From Tritrichomonas musculus (taxonomy: Eukaryota > Parabasalia > Tritrichomonadida > Tritrichomonadidae), in NCBI GenBank assembly GCA_039105265.1, contig JAPFFF010000053.1, positions 496,001 to 560,000 on the forward strand: 64,000 nucleotides of DNA, written 5' to 3'. Made by a program: the position numbers and the translations under genes. This document shows positions 9,847 through 19,542 of this stretch, one piece after another (positions within the stretch are counted from its first letter, which is position 1; the number at the start of each line of letters is the position of its first letter). Under the pieces are notes generated by a model, which saw only the letters and a list, made by a program, of their open reading frames with translations, had not been told where the DNA came from and made no database searches.

Positions 9847-12800
9847 CTATACAAAATTTTCTATTCGATCTTTACTCATTTCTTGTAAGAACATTGCAAG
9901 TGTCGTCGTTATCATTCCTTCAGCTTCAAGACTCATCCTTGAATCTTTCAACGCGTAAGAGAGAATTTCTGCATTCTTCCTTATTGATTCATCTGGGTCA
10001 TTGATCATCTGTGCAACAAGAGTCTGTAAATTATCACCTGACGCAGATTCAAACAGATGATTTAAAGCTGGTTTGGCATTAGAGTCCGTGAAGAATTGCT
10101 CTGCTGTTTCTGAAACTTTCTTGGAATAAACTTTCAAATCATCATTTGAAAGATCTGGATGGAAGAGATTCGTTACTGATTCAAAGAAGGAAAGTTGTTT
10201 ATTGTCATCGTTATGAATCTGATCGCATTTGAAGGAAGATCGAATAATTTCGATAATTTCTTTGTCATTATCATGCAGAGAGGAGTAACATGCATCGGAT
10301 TCTTTATGATTAGAGAAAAGCGCACGAACATGATTAGCAAAGGCTTCATTATAACTAGATATTTCTCTGTTTTGGTCAGGCGTTGGATATAAACTATTTT
10401 CTTTTTCTTCATGGTTACGCAAATATTGATCTAACAAATCATCTTTCTTATGGAGATCATCTGTAAGTTCATTCATCTTATTTTCATAACTTTTCTTAAT
10501 TTCAGACATTTCCTGGGTTTTATCCTCAATTATCAAGCGTTGTGACAAATTTTCTTTCGTTAATTGATCGGCAGCTTTTTCCTTATTTGCAATTTCTTCT
10601 TTCAGTGACTCGATTTGATTTAAATAACTTCCTTTGATTTCTTCTATCTCATTCTCGTTTCGTTGTTTTGATAGTTCTTCTTTCAACTGGAAGATCTGAT
10701 GCTCGTACGATTCTTTCAGAGCGTTGAACTCGTTCTCCTTTTGGCGCATATTTTCATATGAGGAAGCCTCTTTAATTGACAGTTCTTCTTTGAGATGACT
10801 GATCTCTCTATCTTTTTGATCAAGAGTTGATTTCTGAGAACAATTTTCAGATCTTAAATGGTCGATAGATGAATCTTTATTAGAAAGCTCTTTCGAGAAT
10901 TGCATTATCTGTTCTTCGTGAGCCGGTTTCAGATTATTTATTTCTCTCTCTTTCGAGTCAAGTTCTGATCGCTGACTTGAATTCGTCGACTTTAGCTCAT
11001 TAATTTCTAATTCGTGTTTCTGCTTCATTTCAATGATTTCTCTATCTTTGGACTCAACTGCTGATCGTTGCTCTAAACTCTCATTACGATGTTGACTGGC
11101 AGCATCCTCTTTGCTTGAAAGGTCTTCTCTAAGCTTGTTTATTTCGCTCTCATGTGACTGTCTGAGTTGTTCAAGTTCTCTTTCTTTTGATTCAATTCTT
11201 GATCGTTGCTCTGAATTTTCAGATCTCAGTTGATTGACTTCGTCTTGCTTGCTAGAAAGATCATCTTTCAGTTGGTTAATTTCGTCTTCTTGGATTCTTT
11301 TTAGCTCCTCAATCTCATGCAATTTACATTCAATCGTCGATCGTTGCTCGGAATTTTCTGACCTTAATTGGTCAATCAAGTTTTCGTTAGAATTTTTAAG
11401 CTCATCGATTTCTCTCTCTTTTGATTCAATTGTTGATCGTTGTTCTGAATTTTCTGAGCAGTACAAATCTACTTCATTCTGTTTCTTCGAGAGTTCCTCT
11501 TTGAGGCCTTCGAGTTGTCTTTCTGTTCTTTCTTTATAGCTGGTCATTTCGGTCTCTTTTTGCTCTATTGTCTTTCTCAGCTGATCTGCTTCATTTCTGA
11601 GTTGATTCAATTTATCTTCCTTACTTTCAATTTGTTCGTTAAGTTGAACTTTTTCAGAGCAATTGTTATTGAGAGCCATCTGAAGGTCCTTTATCTTTTC
11701 GAGGTGAGTAAGCAGCTCCTGTTTCAAGTAAAAAATTTCCTTATTTTTCACGTCGTCAGCATTGTCGATTATTGCTCTCAATTCTACGTTTTCTTTCAAT
11801 TTTTGCTCATTCAATTTTTGCTGTTCGGAAAAGTCATTTCTAAGCTGATTAAACTCGTTTTCTTTGGCGGAGAGAAGCTCTTTAAGCTCATTAATTTTCG
11901 CCTCGTATGATTGGTTATGGTCAAATGCGTCTGATACTTTTTGATCTCTGTTTTGTCGGCTTCTTTCGTCTTCTTCTTTGAGCTGGTTGATTTGGGTCAA
12001 ATAGTTATGTTTGAGTTCTGTTATTTCTTTGTCTTTTTGTTGGTTTGTTTCAAAGAGTTCTTTCAAATTGTTTTCAAGAGTTGTATTCAAATTTTGAATA
12101 TGGCTCATTTGGCTCTCAGACTGGCTCTTTAAGGATTCAATTTCGCCAATTAGTTGTGCAATTTGTCTGTCTTTTTCTTCAAGTTCTTGTTGATGCTTTT
12201 CATTGAGGTTCTGTATGACTTCGCTTTCAGATTTAGTGTCATCTGTATTCCTGCTAAGTTCTTGGAGCTTCGATGAAAGCTCGGCTACTCGGCTGTTGTC
12301 ATCAGCTGATTCTTTATTTGATTGAATCGTGCGAATGATAGCATCATTGTTTTCTTCTTCATTAAAGATATTCCTGACTTGATTGGAGAGATCTAAGTCC
12401 TTTTCAACAAGTTCTGGGTAATCAGCAGTATTTTGTCGAGTAAGGTAGAATGACTTGACAATGTTGGAAATATGCTTATCATCTTCATTATTACGTGTTG
12501 AGTACTCTTGGAGTTGTTGCTGCGCAATTTCAAGTTGAATTTCAAGATTCTCTTTCGTCTTGAGAATCTCAACGTTTTTGGCTCTCAATTCATCGCTTTC
12601 AATTACTCGATTTTTTAAATTATCAATAAGATTATTTATGTTGCTGTCTTCCAGGTTGATATCACGTTTCATTGTTTCTGTAAATTCTCTAAGTGTCTTG
12701 ATGTTAGAAATAATGGAATCGTTATCATTTTCTTCTTGGAAAAAGGTTCTTACTTCTTGACCTAGTTTCGTGTCTAAATCGTCGTTTAATATTAAATCTG

Positions 12801-13506
12801 CGTCACGTGTAATAATGTTGGTTCCTTCTTGGTTCTGTTCAAGAATTCCTTTAAGCTGCTCTGGAGTATAATTTGAACCGAGTTCGATTTGACAAATTTC
12901 TTCTGTTTGAATCGCCCTCTCATTTGCATCGTTATGCTTTTCTAGTTGTTCAATATCTCCAAGTTGGTTAAGCCTTTCATTTTGTGAAATATAATTATCA
13001 ACCAGAAAATGAAACCTAGATCCAAGAGATAAAAGCCTATTAGTATTCTGGAATGATTTGTTATTATTTGAATAATTCCCAGTAATTATCTCAGCACGAG
13101 TTAGATTCGTTTGCAAATTATTGATTAATTGTGACTGTTGAAAAGAAAATTTTGATAATTGATCAATTTGCTTTTTTAATGACTCAAGTGAATCTCTTTT
13201 TAGTGTTGTTTGATTTGATTGGGTTGTTGGTAGCGACGAATGATAGGAACCTCGAGGAGAATGAGAACTATCTATTAATTGTTCTTTTTTAAGGTTAAAT
13301 TTGGTATCTTCTTGTTTTTCCCGTTGAGGTATTTGATGAATAGCAGGAACTTCAGAATGTGAATTGGACGATGATTTTTTTGTAGTGTTTTTAGGAGAAG
13401 ATGGCAATGGGGTGGTTGTTTTAACAGCCTTACCAGAAACTACTCTCGTTGTGGTTGTAAATAATACTGGTCTATTGGGAATTCTTGCATGTTTGGGAGA
13501 TGACAT
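9847..13506 (-). CDS. Large coiled-coil protein with internal 32- and 46-residue repeats
   Basis: Predicted 1219 residues. The first 100 are basic and rich in Ser, Thr and Pro (SPKHARIPNRPVLFTTTTRV), likely disordered. Almost everything from about residue 105 to 1050 is heptad-like, dominated by E, K, Q, L and S, so a long parallel coiled coil is expected. Within it a motif of the form LRSENSEQRSTIESKEREI recurs five or six times; spacing alternates between about 32 and 46 residues, the longer spacing adding two heptads (INQLKDDLSSKQDEV type). The last 170 residues are less repetitive and may be globular. Such proteins in trichomonads are often cytoskeletal or Golgi-associated, but nothing here assigns a compartment. 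The ATG at 13506 is the first in frame. Confidence 0.85.
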   Translation of the reverse strand: MSSPKHARIPNRPVLFTTTTRVVSGKAVKTTTPLPSSPKNTTKKSSSNSHSEVPAIHQIPQREKQEDTKFNLKKEQLIDSSHSPRGSYHSSLPTTQSNQTTLKRDSLESLKKQIDQLSKFSFQQSQLINNLQTNLTRAEIITGNYSNNNKSFQNTNRLLSLGSRFHFLVDNYISQNERLNQLGDIEQLEKHNDANERAIQTEEICQIELGSNYTPEQLKGILEQNQEGTNIITRDADLILNDDLDTKLGQEVRTFFQEENDNDSIISNIKTLREFTETMKRDINLEDSNINNLIDNLKNRVIESDELRAKNVEILKTKENLEIQLEIAQQQLQEYSTRNNEDDKHISNIVKSFYLTRQNTADYPELVEKDLDLSNQVRNIFNEEENNDAIIRTIQSNKESADDNSRVAELSSKLQELSRNTDDTKSESEVIQNLNEKHQQELEEKDRQIAQLIGEIESLKSQSESQMSHIQNLNTTLENNLKELFETNQQKDKEITELKHNYLTQINQLKEEDERSRQNRDQKVSDAFDHNQSYEAKINELKELLSAKENEFNQLRNDFSEQQKLNEQKLKENVELRAIIDNADDVKNKEIFYLKQELLTHLEKIKDLQMALNNNCSEKVQLNEQIESKEDKLNQLRNEADQLRKTIEQKETEMTSYKERTERQLEGLKEELSKKQNEVDLYCSENSEQRSTIESKEREIDELKNSNENLIDQLRSENSEQRSTIECKLHEIEELKRIQEDEINQLKDDLSSKQDEVNQLRSENSEQRSRIESKERELEQLRQSHESEINKLREDLSSKEDAASQHRNESLEQRSAVESKDREIIEMKQKHELEINELKSTNSSQRSELDSKEREINNLKPAHEEQIMQFSKELSNKDSSIDHLRSENCSQKSTLDQKDREISHLKEELSIKEASSYENMRQKENEFNALKESYEHQIFQLKEELSKQRNENEIEEIKGSYLNQIESLKEEIANKEKAADQLTKENLSQRLIIEDKTQEMSEIKKSYENKMNELTDDLHKKDDLLDQYLRNHEEKENSLYPTPDQNREISSYNEAFANHVRALFSNHKESDACYSSLHDNDKEIIEIIRSSFKCDQIHNDDNKQLSFFESVTNLFHPDLSNDDLKVYSKKVSETAEQFFTDSNAKPALNHLFESASGDNLQTLVAQMINDPDESIRKNAEILSYALKDSRMSLEAEGMITTTLAMFLQEMSKDRIENFV

Positions 13507-14098
13507 GCTTATTGCAATATCAAAATAAAAACTAATTTTTTTGGTACGTTAAATTTATTTCTGAGAAAAACTCAAATAGTTCAACGATCAAATTTAAGGT
13601 CAATTTGGTGATTTTATTAAATCTGAATGAATAAAAGATGATTCTCAAAAAACAATCAAACTCTGAAAGCGCATTAATTTCCTAAAAATTGAATAGGTAA
13701 AAATTGAATAGAATAAAAAAAAAAAAACATTTACACTTATCTCTGAATTAACAAAATATAAATCTTATAAATAAGCAATATTATATTATATAAAATATGT
13801 AGAAAATAATAATTAATTTGTTAAAAAAATTAATGAAAAACAATTTCATCATATATATCTTAATATTTTATTATATTTTCAGGAAATATGCTCAATATTA
13901 AAGATTTCTTTGATTTATTACTTAAAAGGCTGCAGATTATGATCATTTACGTGACTGTTTCGATTTTTTATCAATTTAATTTTACCGGACTTGCCCGGAT
14001 TTTCAATTTACCGGACTTGCCCGGATTTTCAATTTACCTGACTTTATTGCTCAATTCAAAATACATAATTTTATAATAAGTTTATTTTTTATTTAGCA
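13507..14098. other. Intergenic DNA
   Basis: AT-rich spacer with no supported gene apart from the GC-rich tandem repeat at 13981-14044. Confidence 0.5.
13981..14044. repeat. 26-bp GC-rich tandem repeat
   Basis: Two exact copies and one partial copy of a 26-bp unit containing TTACCGGACTTGCCCGG. Each unit carries a small inverted repeat (CCGGACTTGCCCGG), unusual in such AT-rich DNA. A 62-codon frame crosses it but shows no other coding character. Confidence 0.75.
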
Positions 14099-14242
14099 TT
14101 ATTTCATCGTCATATAATCAGAATAGAATGTAGGTGATAGATTGTTATTAGGTGGAATAATACTTAAAAATTTTCTACGTAAATTTAAGTTTTCTTCTTT
14201 TAAACGCTCAATTTCATCTGCTAAATTTTGCATTTTTTCCAT
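14099..14242 (-). CDS. 47-residue ORF with a leucine-zipper-like helix
   Basis: Opens at ATG 14242 and encodes a short helix LADEIERLKEENLNLRRKF, with Leu spaced about seven apart, then a Pro/Asn-rich tail. This resembles the zipper tail of a bZIP-type protein, but no basic region is visible upstream because a stop lies 12 codons before the ATG. It could be a free-standing small protein or the 3' remnant of a longer gene. It lies about 590 bp beyond the start of the coiled-coil gene, same strand. Confidence 0.35.
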   Translation of the reverse strand: MEKMQNLADEIERLKEENLNLRRKFLSIIPPNNNLSPTFYSDYMTMK

Positions 14243-14924
14243 TTTATTAATTTTGACAGAAGAAATATCAATTCAATTTTGAAATTTTAATTACAAATTG
14301 AGGTAAATCAACATGAAGACGATGAATATCAATTCAATTTTATGAATTAAAAAAACTTAAATATTTTTATATCCAGGGTTGGAATCGAAATAATATAAAA
14401 TAAATTTTGTAATAGTTTTCCTTATAAAGATAATAGTAAAATATTTTCCATTTTTAATCTGTGAATTTAGAGAAAAAGAATGATTAAAAAATAAAACATC
14501 AATAAAACTATAATAAAATCTTTTTTTAATTTTTAAATTATTCAAAATGCTATTTTTATTTATTTAAAAGATAATAAATATTATATTTAAAAATATACTC
14601 TAATTCTTATAAAGATATTCATAGATTATTTTTTTTAAAAATTAAATAGAATATTTTATGTTGACCTACCTTTCAAAAAGAATATCCTTTTACTCTAGAA
14701 GATGTCGATATAAAAATCATTGGGTTTTAGCTGTAAAAAATCACAGGATTAATAAGTCAATACAATAGAAAAAATACGATAAATTTCGATGAAAATTTGA
14801 GATTGAAATTTCAATTAATTCAATTGTGCATTGAAAAATTGTGATAAAGAATTTCAGTCACTTCAGAGATTAATTGAATTTTCAAAAAAAATTTTAATTC
14901 ATTGATTTTTTTTTACAAATTTTT
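14243..14924. other. Intergenic DNA
   Basis: AT-rich spacer between a minus-strand ORF and the plus-strand transporter. TCACTTCAG near 14858 resembles a trichomonad initiator (TCA-pyrimidine) about 65 bp ahead of the transporter ATG. Nothing else stands out. Confidence 0.3.
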
Positions 14925-16337
14925 ATGCAACCACCAAATGAGGTCCTTCTTTCATTTACAGAAACGTCAGATACTCTGACATCAAACCAATTGATTTCAA
15001 AGAAGAAATCTCATTTTAAAATCAAGAGAATTTTTGTATTTGTAGTAATTACATTAGTCGAAATTCTTCTTTTTTTCCAGCGAGCTTGTCCAACTGTTGT
15101 TACTGATGATCTTTCTAAAGCTTATGATGTCCCTGTTTCACAATTAGGTATTTTTGCATCAATGTTTTATTATCCATATGCATTATTTCAACCATTCGCA
15201 GGTCTTTTATCAGATGTAATGGAACCAGCTTATATAATCAGTTCTAGTGTAATTATTGCTGCTATTGGAGATGTAATATGTGGATTAAGTAAATCAATTT
15301 ATGTCGGATGCATTGGTAGATTCATCGTTGGTATGGGATGTGGTCCAATATATACTCCGTGTAATCGAATCATCTTAAATTGGTTTCCTCTTGAACACTA
15401 TTCTAAAATATTAGGATTATTTATTGCATTAGCAGGTTGCGGTGGTATTCTGGCTCAAACACCATTAACATTAATGTCCAATCTAATTGGATGGCGTTGG
15501 TGTTTCCATATAATCGCCATTGTCTCAGCATTTTTTTCATTATTAATTCTATTTTTTGTAAGAGGGAACCCTGTCGTTTATGGTTATCCAGCAGTTAATG
15601 AAAGCCTATCCTCAAATGCCAATGATGCTTCTCTCCAGCAAAAATATAGCAAACTTATGCAAAATTTAAAGACGATCATAACCAATTCAAATTTTTGGAT
15701 TGGAGCGATTTTTGTTTTCTTCTCAAATGGATCTTTTTACAACGTCACAGGAATTTGGGGTGGTCCCTATTTGAAAGACATGCTTGGATATGACTCAATA
15801 AAGGCAAGTAATGCCCTTCTTGGCCTTTCAATTGGAGCTAATGTTGGATCATTAATTAATCCTTTCATTTCAGATATTATTTGTCGTTCAAAGAAATTGA
15901 CGATCATTTTATTATCAATCATTGCAATCATTTGTTGCATTCCTCTTGCCTTTTATACGTCGAAATTATCCTTCGCTATTGTTATTATCCTTTTTGCAGT
16001 TTTCGCCATGTCAACAAATGGTGTCATTTCAACCCTGTTTCCAATGTGCGTCGAACTTTTCCATCCTGCTGCCGGATCCTCCGTCGGCGGCTGCCTGAAC
16101 TGCTTCGCATTTCTCTCATTGATCATTTTCATGCCTCTAACAGGCCAAATTCTCGACCATTTCGGAACTTTGCCAGATAATCCAAACGTGCATAATCCTG
16201 ACGGTTTTAAATACGGTTTATGGGTGTTCAATATTTGTGGTCTCTCGATTGGCGTAATTATTCTTTTATTTTTCAGAAAACTTCAAAAAGTTGAGTTGTC
16301 AGTAGAAACACTGACAACTTATGATCCTGTCAATTGA
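14925..16337 (+). CDS. Major facilitator superfamily transporter
   Basis: Predicted 470 residues with about twelve hydrophobic spans separated into two halves by a charged loop near residues 220-245, the normal MFS size and layout. The conserved region GRFIVGMGCGPIYTPCNRII lies near residue 140, and LNWFP follows, as in organic anion and sugar-phosphate type MFS carriers; FFQRACPTVV near residue 48 fits the start of that group. The substrate cannot be read from sequence. The protein looks more like bacterial carriers than animal or plant ones, so lateral origin is possible (inference). It sits alone, convergent with a tRNA gene 80 bp downstream on the other strand. Start at ATG 14925 is the first in frame. 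Confidence 0.88.
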   Translation: MQPPNEVLLSFTETSDTLTSNQLISKKKSHFKIKRIFVFVVITLVEILLFFQRACPTVVTDDLSKAYDVPVSQLGIFASMFYYPYALFQPFAGLLSDVMEPAYIISSSVIIAAIGDVICGLSKSIYVGCIGRFIVGMGCGPIYTPCNRIILNWFPLEHYSKILGLFIALAGCGGILAQTPLTLMSNLIGWRWCFHIIAIVSAFFSLLILFFVRGNPVVYGYPAVNESLSSNANDASLQQKYSKLMQNLKTIITNSNFWIGAIFVFFSNGSFYNVTGIWGGPYLKDMLGYDSIKASNALLGLSIGANVGSLINPFISDIICRSKKLTIILLSIIAIICCIPLAFYTSKLSFAIVIILFAVFAMSTNGVISTLFPMCVELFHPAAGSSVGGCLNCFAFLSLIIFMPLTGQILDHFGTLPDNPNVHNPDGFKYGLWVFNICGLSIGVIILLFFRKLQKVELSVETLTTYDPVN

Positions 16338-16416
16338 CATATATTATGCAAAATCTTATATATTGAATAAATTTGAATTTTCTTAATGAAAATAAAAATT
16401 AAAAAATGCAAAAAAA

Positions 16417-16492
16417 TGGTTGCCATGGGATTCGAACCCACGATAAACCAGGTTTTGAATCTGGTGCCTTCGACCACTCGGACCAAGCAACC
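16417..16492 (-). tRNA. tRNA-Leu(CAA) with a short variable region
   Basis: Reading the minus strand: acceptor GGTTGCT pairs with GGCAACC (T-G at the last pair), D-arm GTCCGAGTGGTCGAAGGC, anticodon loop TTCAAAA with anticodon CAA, T-arm GTGGG-TTCGAAT-CCCAT and discriminator A. The last anticodon-stem pair is an A-C mismatch. Total length is 76 nt with about 6 nt between the anticodon and T stems, short for a leucine tRNA, which normally has a long variable arm. Sequence around the D-arm and anticodon matches eukaryotic tRNA-Leu(CAA). A T6 run follows as pol III terminator. Confidence 0.85.
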
Positions 16493-17098
16493 TTCTTGTT
16501 ATTAGAGAGCTAAATATGAATTTAATGTTATCTAATATGGAAATAAAATTAGATATCTAATATGGAATTTATCAATAATATTAATATTGAACCGATATTC
16601 TTCAAAAAGTTGTAATATTCACATGAAATTATTATTTTTTTAAATTCAAATAGTTGATAGTCATTAATAAAGAAAATTGTACTTATGTATTTTAATTGAG
16701 TAATCATTAAGTTCTGCCTAGATTGATTTTTTGGAAATAGCAAGAAAAAATGATTGTTATGTATTATTATTTCAAACAAATAAGCATAGTGCCCAAAGCA
16801 GAACAAAAAAAAAAAAAAAAAAGAATTTTAAAAGTTGAATAATGAACTTGGTAATTCCCGGATATAATATTCAGTGGACCTCTTTCAATAATTTATTGTT
16901 ATCATACTGTTACTTTATTTATTAGTAAAAGTTGAAAAATGCCCAATGTCTTATCTTCAAAAAAAATTAAATGAATGAAACAAAAAAAAAATTGTTTTTT
17001 TTTTTTTTTAATATTTAATACCGTGAATATATACAAAACCATCCAAATAACACATATTGTCTACGGCTAATCAATATCCTGAAAGAATAAAGATGGAT
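16493..17098. other. Intergenic DNA
   Basis: AT-rich spacer with homopolymer runs near 16805 and 16980-17010; no supported feature. Confidence 0.4.
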
Positions 17099-17329
17099 TT
17101 AATGAATAGTAACCAGATTGTTTTTGTTCAAGAATGCTGTTAAATTGAGAGTTTTGTAAGGCATGCCTTTGGGGGCAGTTGGTCTTTCGATTCGTGGACC
17201 AATTTCTTCTGGGTTAAATGAAAAGCATCCATTGTAAATTTTCTTTGTATTTGTATTTTCATCTGATTCTTTCTTTAAATTAGTTCCGTGATTTGGTTTT
17301 AACCAAATGCTATCAAATGCGAAGTCCAT
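17099..17329 (-). CDS. Small unknown protein, 76 residues
   Basis: The frame extends upstream to 17416, but the upstream part is AT-driven (Phe, Ile, Leu, Asn) while the part from ATG 17329 has normal composition: MDFAFDSIWLKPNHGTNLKK, then FSFNPEEIGPRIERPTAPKG and a tail ending near LNKNNLVTIH. I prefer 17329 as start. No family recognised; the compact, proline-containing, non-repetitive sequence suggests a genuine small protein. It lies downstream of the broken beta-amylase on the same strand. Confidence 0.5.
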   Translation of the reverse strand: MDFAFDSIWLKPNHGTNLKKESDENTNTKKIYNGCFSFNPEEIGPRIERPTAPKGMPYKTLNLTAFLNKNNLVTIH

Positions 17330-17585
17330 TGTTATAAGTAAATGAAATGATAATCTTATTAATTTTGGGAAATTTATAAAAAAATTTTCAAAATTTATGG
17401 AAATTTTTAAATTCAATTGGGAAATTTTTAATTGAAAAGTAAAATTTTATTTTAATTTTTTGAATACTATTCAAATTGTTTTTTTATTAAAAGATAGAAT
17501 TTCCAAGGGCACAAATATTTTTAGCGTTTAATATCACTGAAATAAAAAATATTACATAATTTAAAAATATAAATACATGTTTATT

Positions 17586-18397
17586 CTAATATAAAATAAT
17601 TAATTCATTATAATTTTCTTCTTCCTCCTCTTCTTCATCATCATCTTCTTCTTCGTAACCTCCTTCATGCATCATCTTTGTGAATTTCACAAAATCTTTC
17701 CAAGTTCTGTGATCATCCATCAATTTTCCTGTCATTCTTAAAAATGTAAATTCGTTCAATCCTTTTGAAGCCCAATTCAACACCTGTTTATAAGCGTCCC
17801 AGTCATATCTTTTGATAGCATTTTCACCTTCAAAGTTTAATCCATATTTCAAAGCACTTTGAAAAACTTCATAAACAAGACTTTCTGAATCTGAAGCCGA
17901 CTCTTTATCATGACCTTTCATTTCGAGGCAAGTGAAGCAGAAATCAGTGTCATTTTCTTTTAGCATTTTAGCAATCTCTGAATATCCTTCATGGCCGTTT
18001 GTGTTGTAGAGTCCGGCTGTTGCTTCAGCGCATCTTGTGTTGTTCAAGTATTGCCAGTGAATTCCCGATATTTTGGCTGACAGACGAGTTGTTGGGAAGG
18101 CTTCGCGTGCAATTTCAAGAACGTTTCGGCCGTGTTCAATCAACTTCTCTGAATACCAATTCAAGAAAAATTTGCTGTATTCACTTTTATAGCCACTTTT
18201 CCAAAATGTCGGTCCTTCTGGGTATTCTTTATAACTGTTGCCAATGTCATTCGGTGGCGAATTCCATTCTGGATGTCCTGCCTCTTTTGCGTCTTTTTCG
18301 AACATTTTTTGAAATTCAAAATCGTAACATTGAAATGAGCCACTGGCTGGATATTCCCGTTATAATCCCGAAAAGACTGTATTATCATACAGAGCAA
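17586..18397 (-). pseudogene. Beta-amylase (GH14), 5'-truncated remnant
   Basis: The open part (ATG 18305 to 17586, 239 residues) is the C-terminal half of a glycoside hydrolase family 14 enzyme, which releases maltose from alpha-1,4-glucan ends. Seen: SAKISGIHWQYLNNTRCAEA, GLYNTNGHEGYSEIA and DFCFTCLEMKGHD, which carries the second catalytic glutamate. Upstream, the same frame continues as FQCYDFEFQK, the family's FQCYDKY region, but meets a stop just before; a neighbouring frame reads SFRDYNGN, resembling the segment that should contain the first catalytic glutamate (GELRYP), so a frameshift is likely. No N-terminal half follows. Family length is 430-500 residues, so this copy should be inactive. 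The tail EEEDDDEEEEEEEN is a late acidic addition not typical of the family. Confidence 0.75.
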
Positions 18398-18439
18398 AAC
18401 AGTTACTATATCTTATCGATAAACATCTCTGAAAGATAA

Positions 18440-19296
18440 ATTTAATCTGATATTAACGATGATATCAGCACTATTTTTCATTAATTTAAAAGCAACAAAA
18501 AAGAGGTACAATTTTTTCAATAGTTTATTCTTTAAAAAAGAGCTTTTTTTTAAAAAAAAATCTTCCAAAATGTTTAATTCCATGTATTGATAGTTTTAGT
18601 AAAAATAATGTGTCAATATAAATATTAATTTTTATATAAAAGATTGAAAAAGTTTTATTTAATTTATATCTGTCTGTCATGTTTCTTTTCAAATATTTTG
18701 ATTAATTGAAATATTGAAAAATTTGAATTCATTTTTTATATTCTCAATTTTTATTCAAAACAAAATAAAAAAATACAAATAAAACTATCTATTTGAACCA
18801 TTTTTTTGGTTTTTTAGGACAATTCCTTTTTTATATTTAATATTTATATGTATTCTGTTTTTTAGAACAATTCCTTCTTATTTCATCGAAATTTAAAAAA
18901 ATAAAATTGGAGCACATTAAAGAATTTTTTAATTAACACAATTTTTCAAAGAAAATTGATTTTTTCAAAGAAAAAAATAGGTTCAATAATTTTAAAATTT
19001 CTTTATATACAAAAAGTACTTCAATTATTTGTTATAAAAATAGTCAATATCGTCTTAATTACTCAACAAAAATAATTCTTCAATATTGAAAATGCTTGAA
19101 ATTTGCATATAATAAATATTATGATAAAGTGTTCATTCCTAAAAAATTAAAATTGGTCTTGAATATCTATTGTATTTATTTGATTGCCTCATGTTAAATA
19201 TTAATATTCATATACCAAATCTTGAGCACAATGCATTTCTCTTTTTCAAAGTTGAATAATATCGTTTTAACTTTTTCAAATAAAATAATATGCTTA

Positions 19297-19353
<57 letters not shown>

Positions 19354-19542
19354 TTAAATATTTATTTCATGATTTAAAAAATGTTTTTTAAATGTTGAAC
19401 AGATCAATATTTAATTAAAAAAATAAATAAAAAATTGCTGCGGTTGAATGATTATCCAATTGAAATTTGATTTTAAACAATTTTTTCAAATAATTTTTTT
19501 TTAATAAAAATCACTTCATTTTTTTAGTTTGCTGTATTAAAA
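18440..19542. other. Intergenic DNA with a 53-base A run
   Basis: A/T-rich spacer between divergent genes. An uninterrupted run of 53 A lies at 19298-19350. TCACTTCATTTTTTT at 19511-19525 is an initiator-like site just ahead of the rhamnosidase start. No gene seen. Confidence 0.5.

Noticed and set aside
11234-12132. Plus-strand ORFs opposite the coiled-coil gene
   Set aside because: They are antisense shadows, Ser/Phe-rich from complementing Glu/Lys codons.
13888-14076. 62-codon ORF
   Set aside because: It exists because of the GC-rich 26-bp repeat; no coding signal elsewhere.
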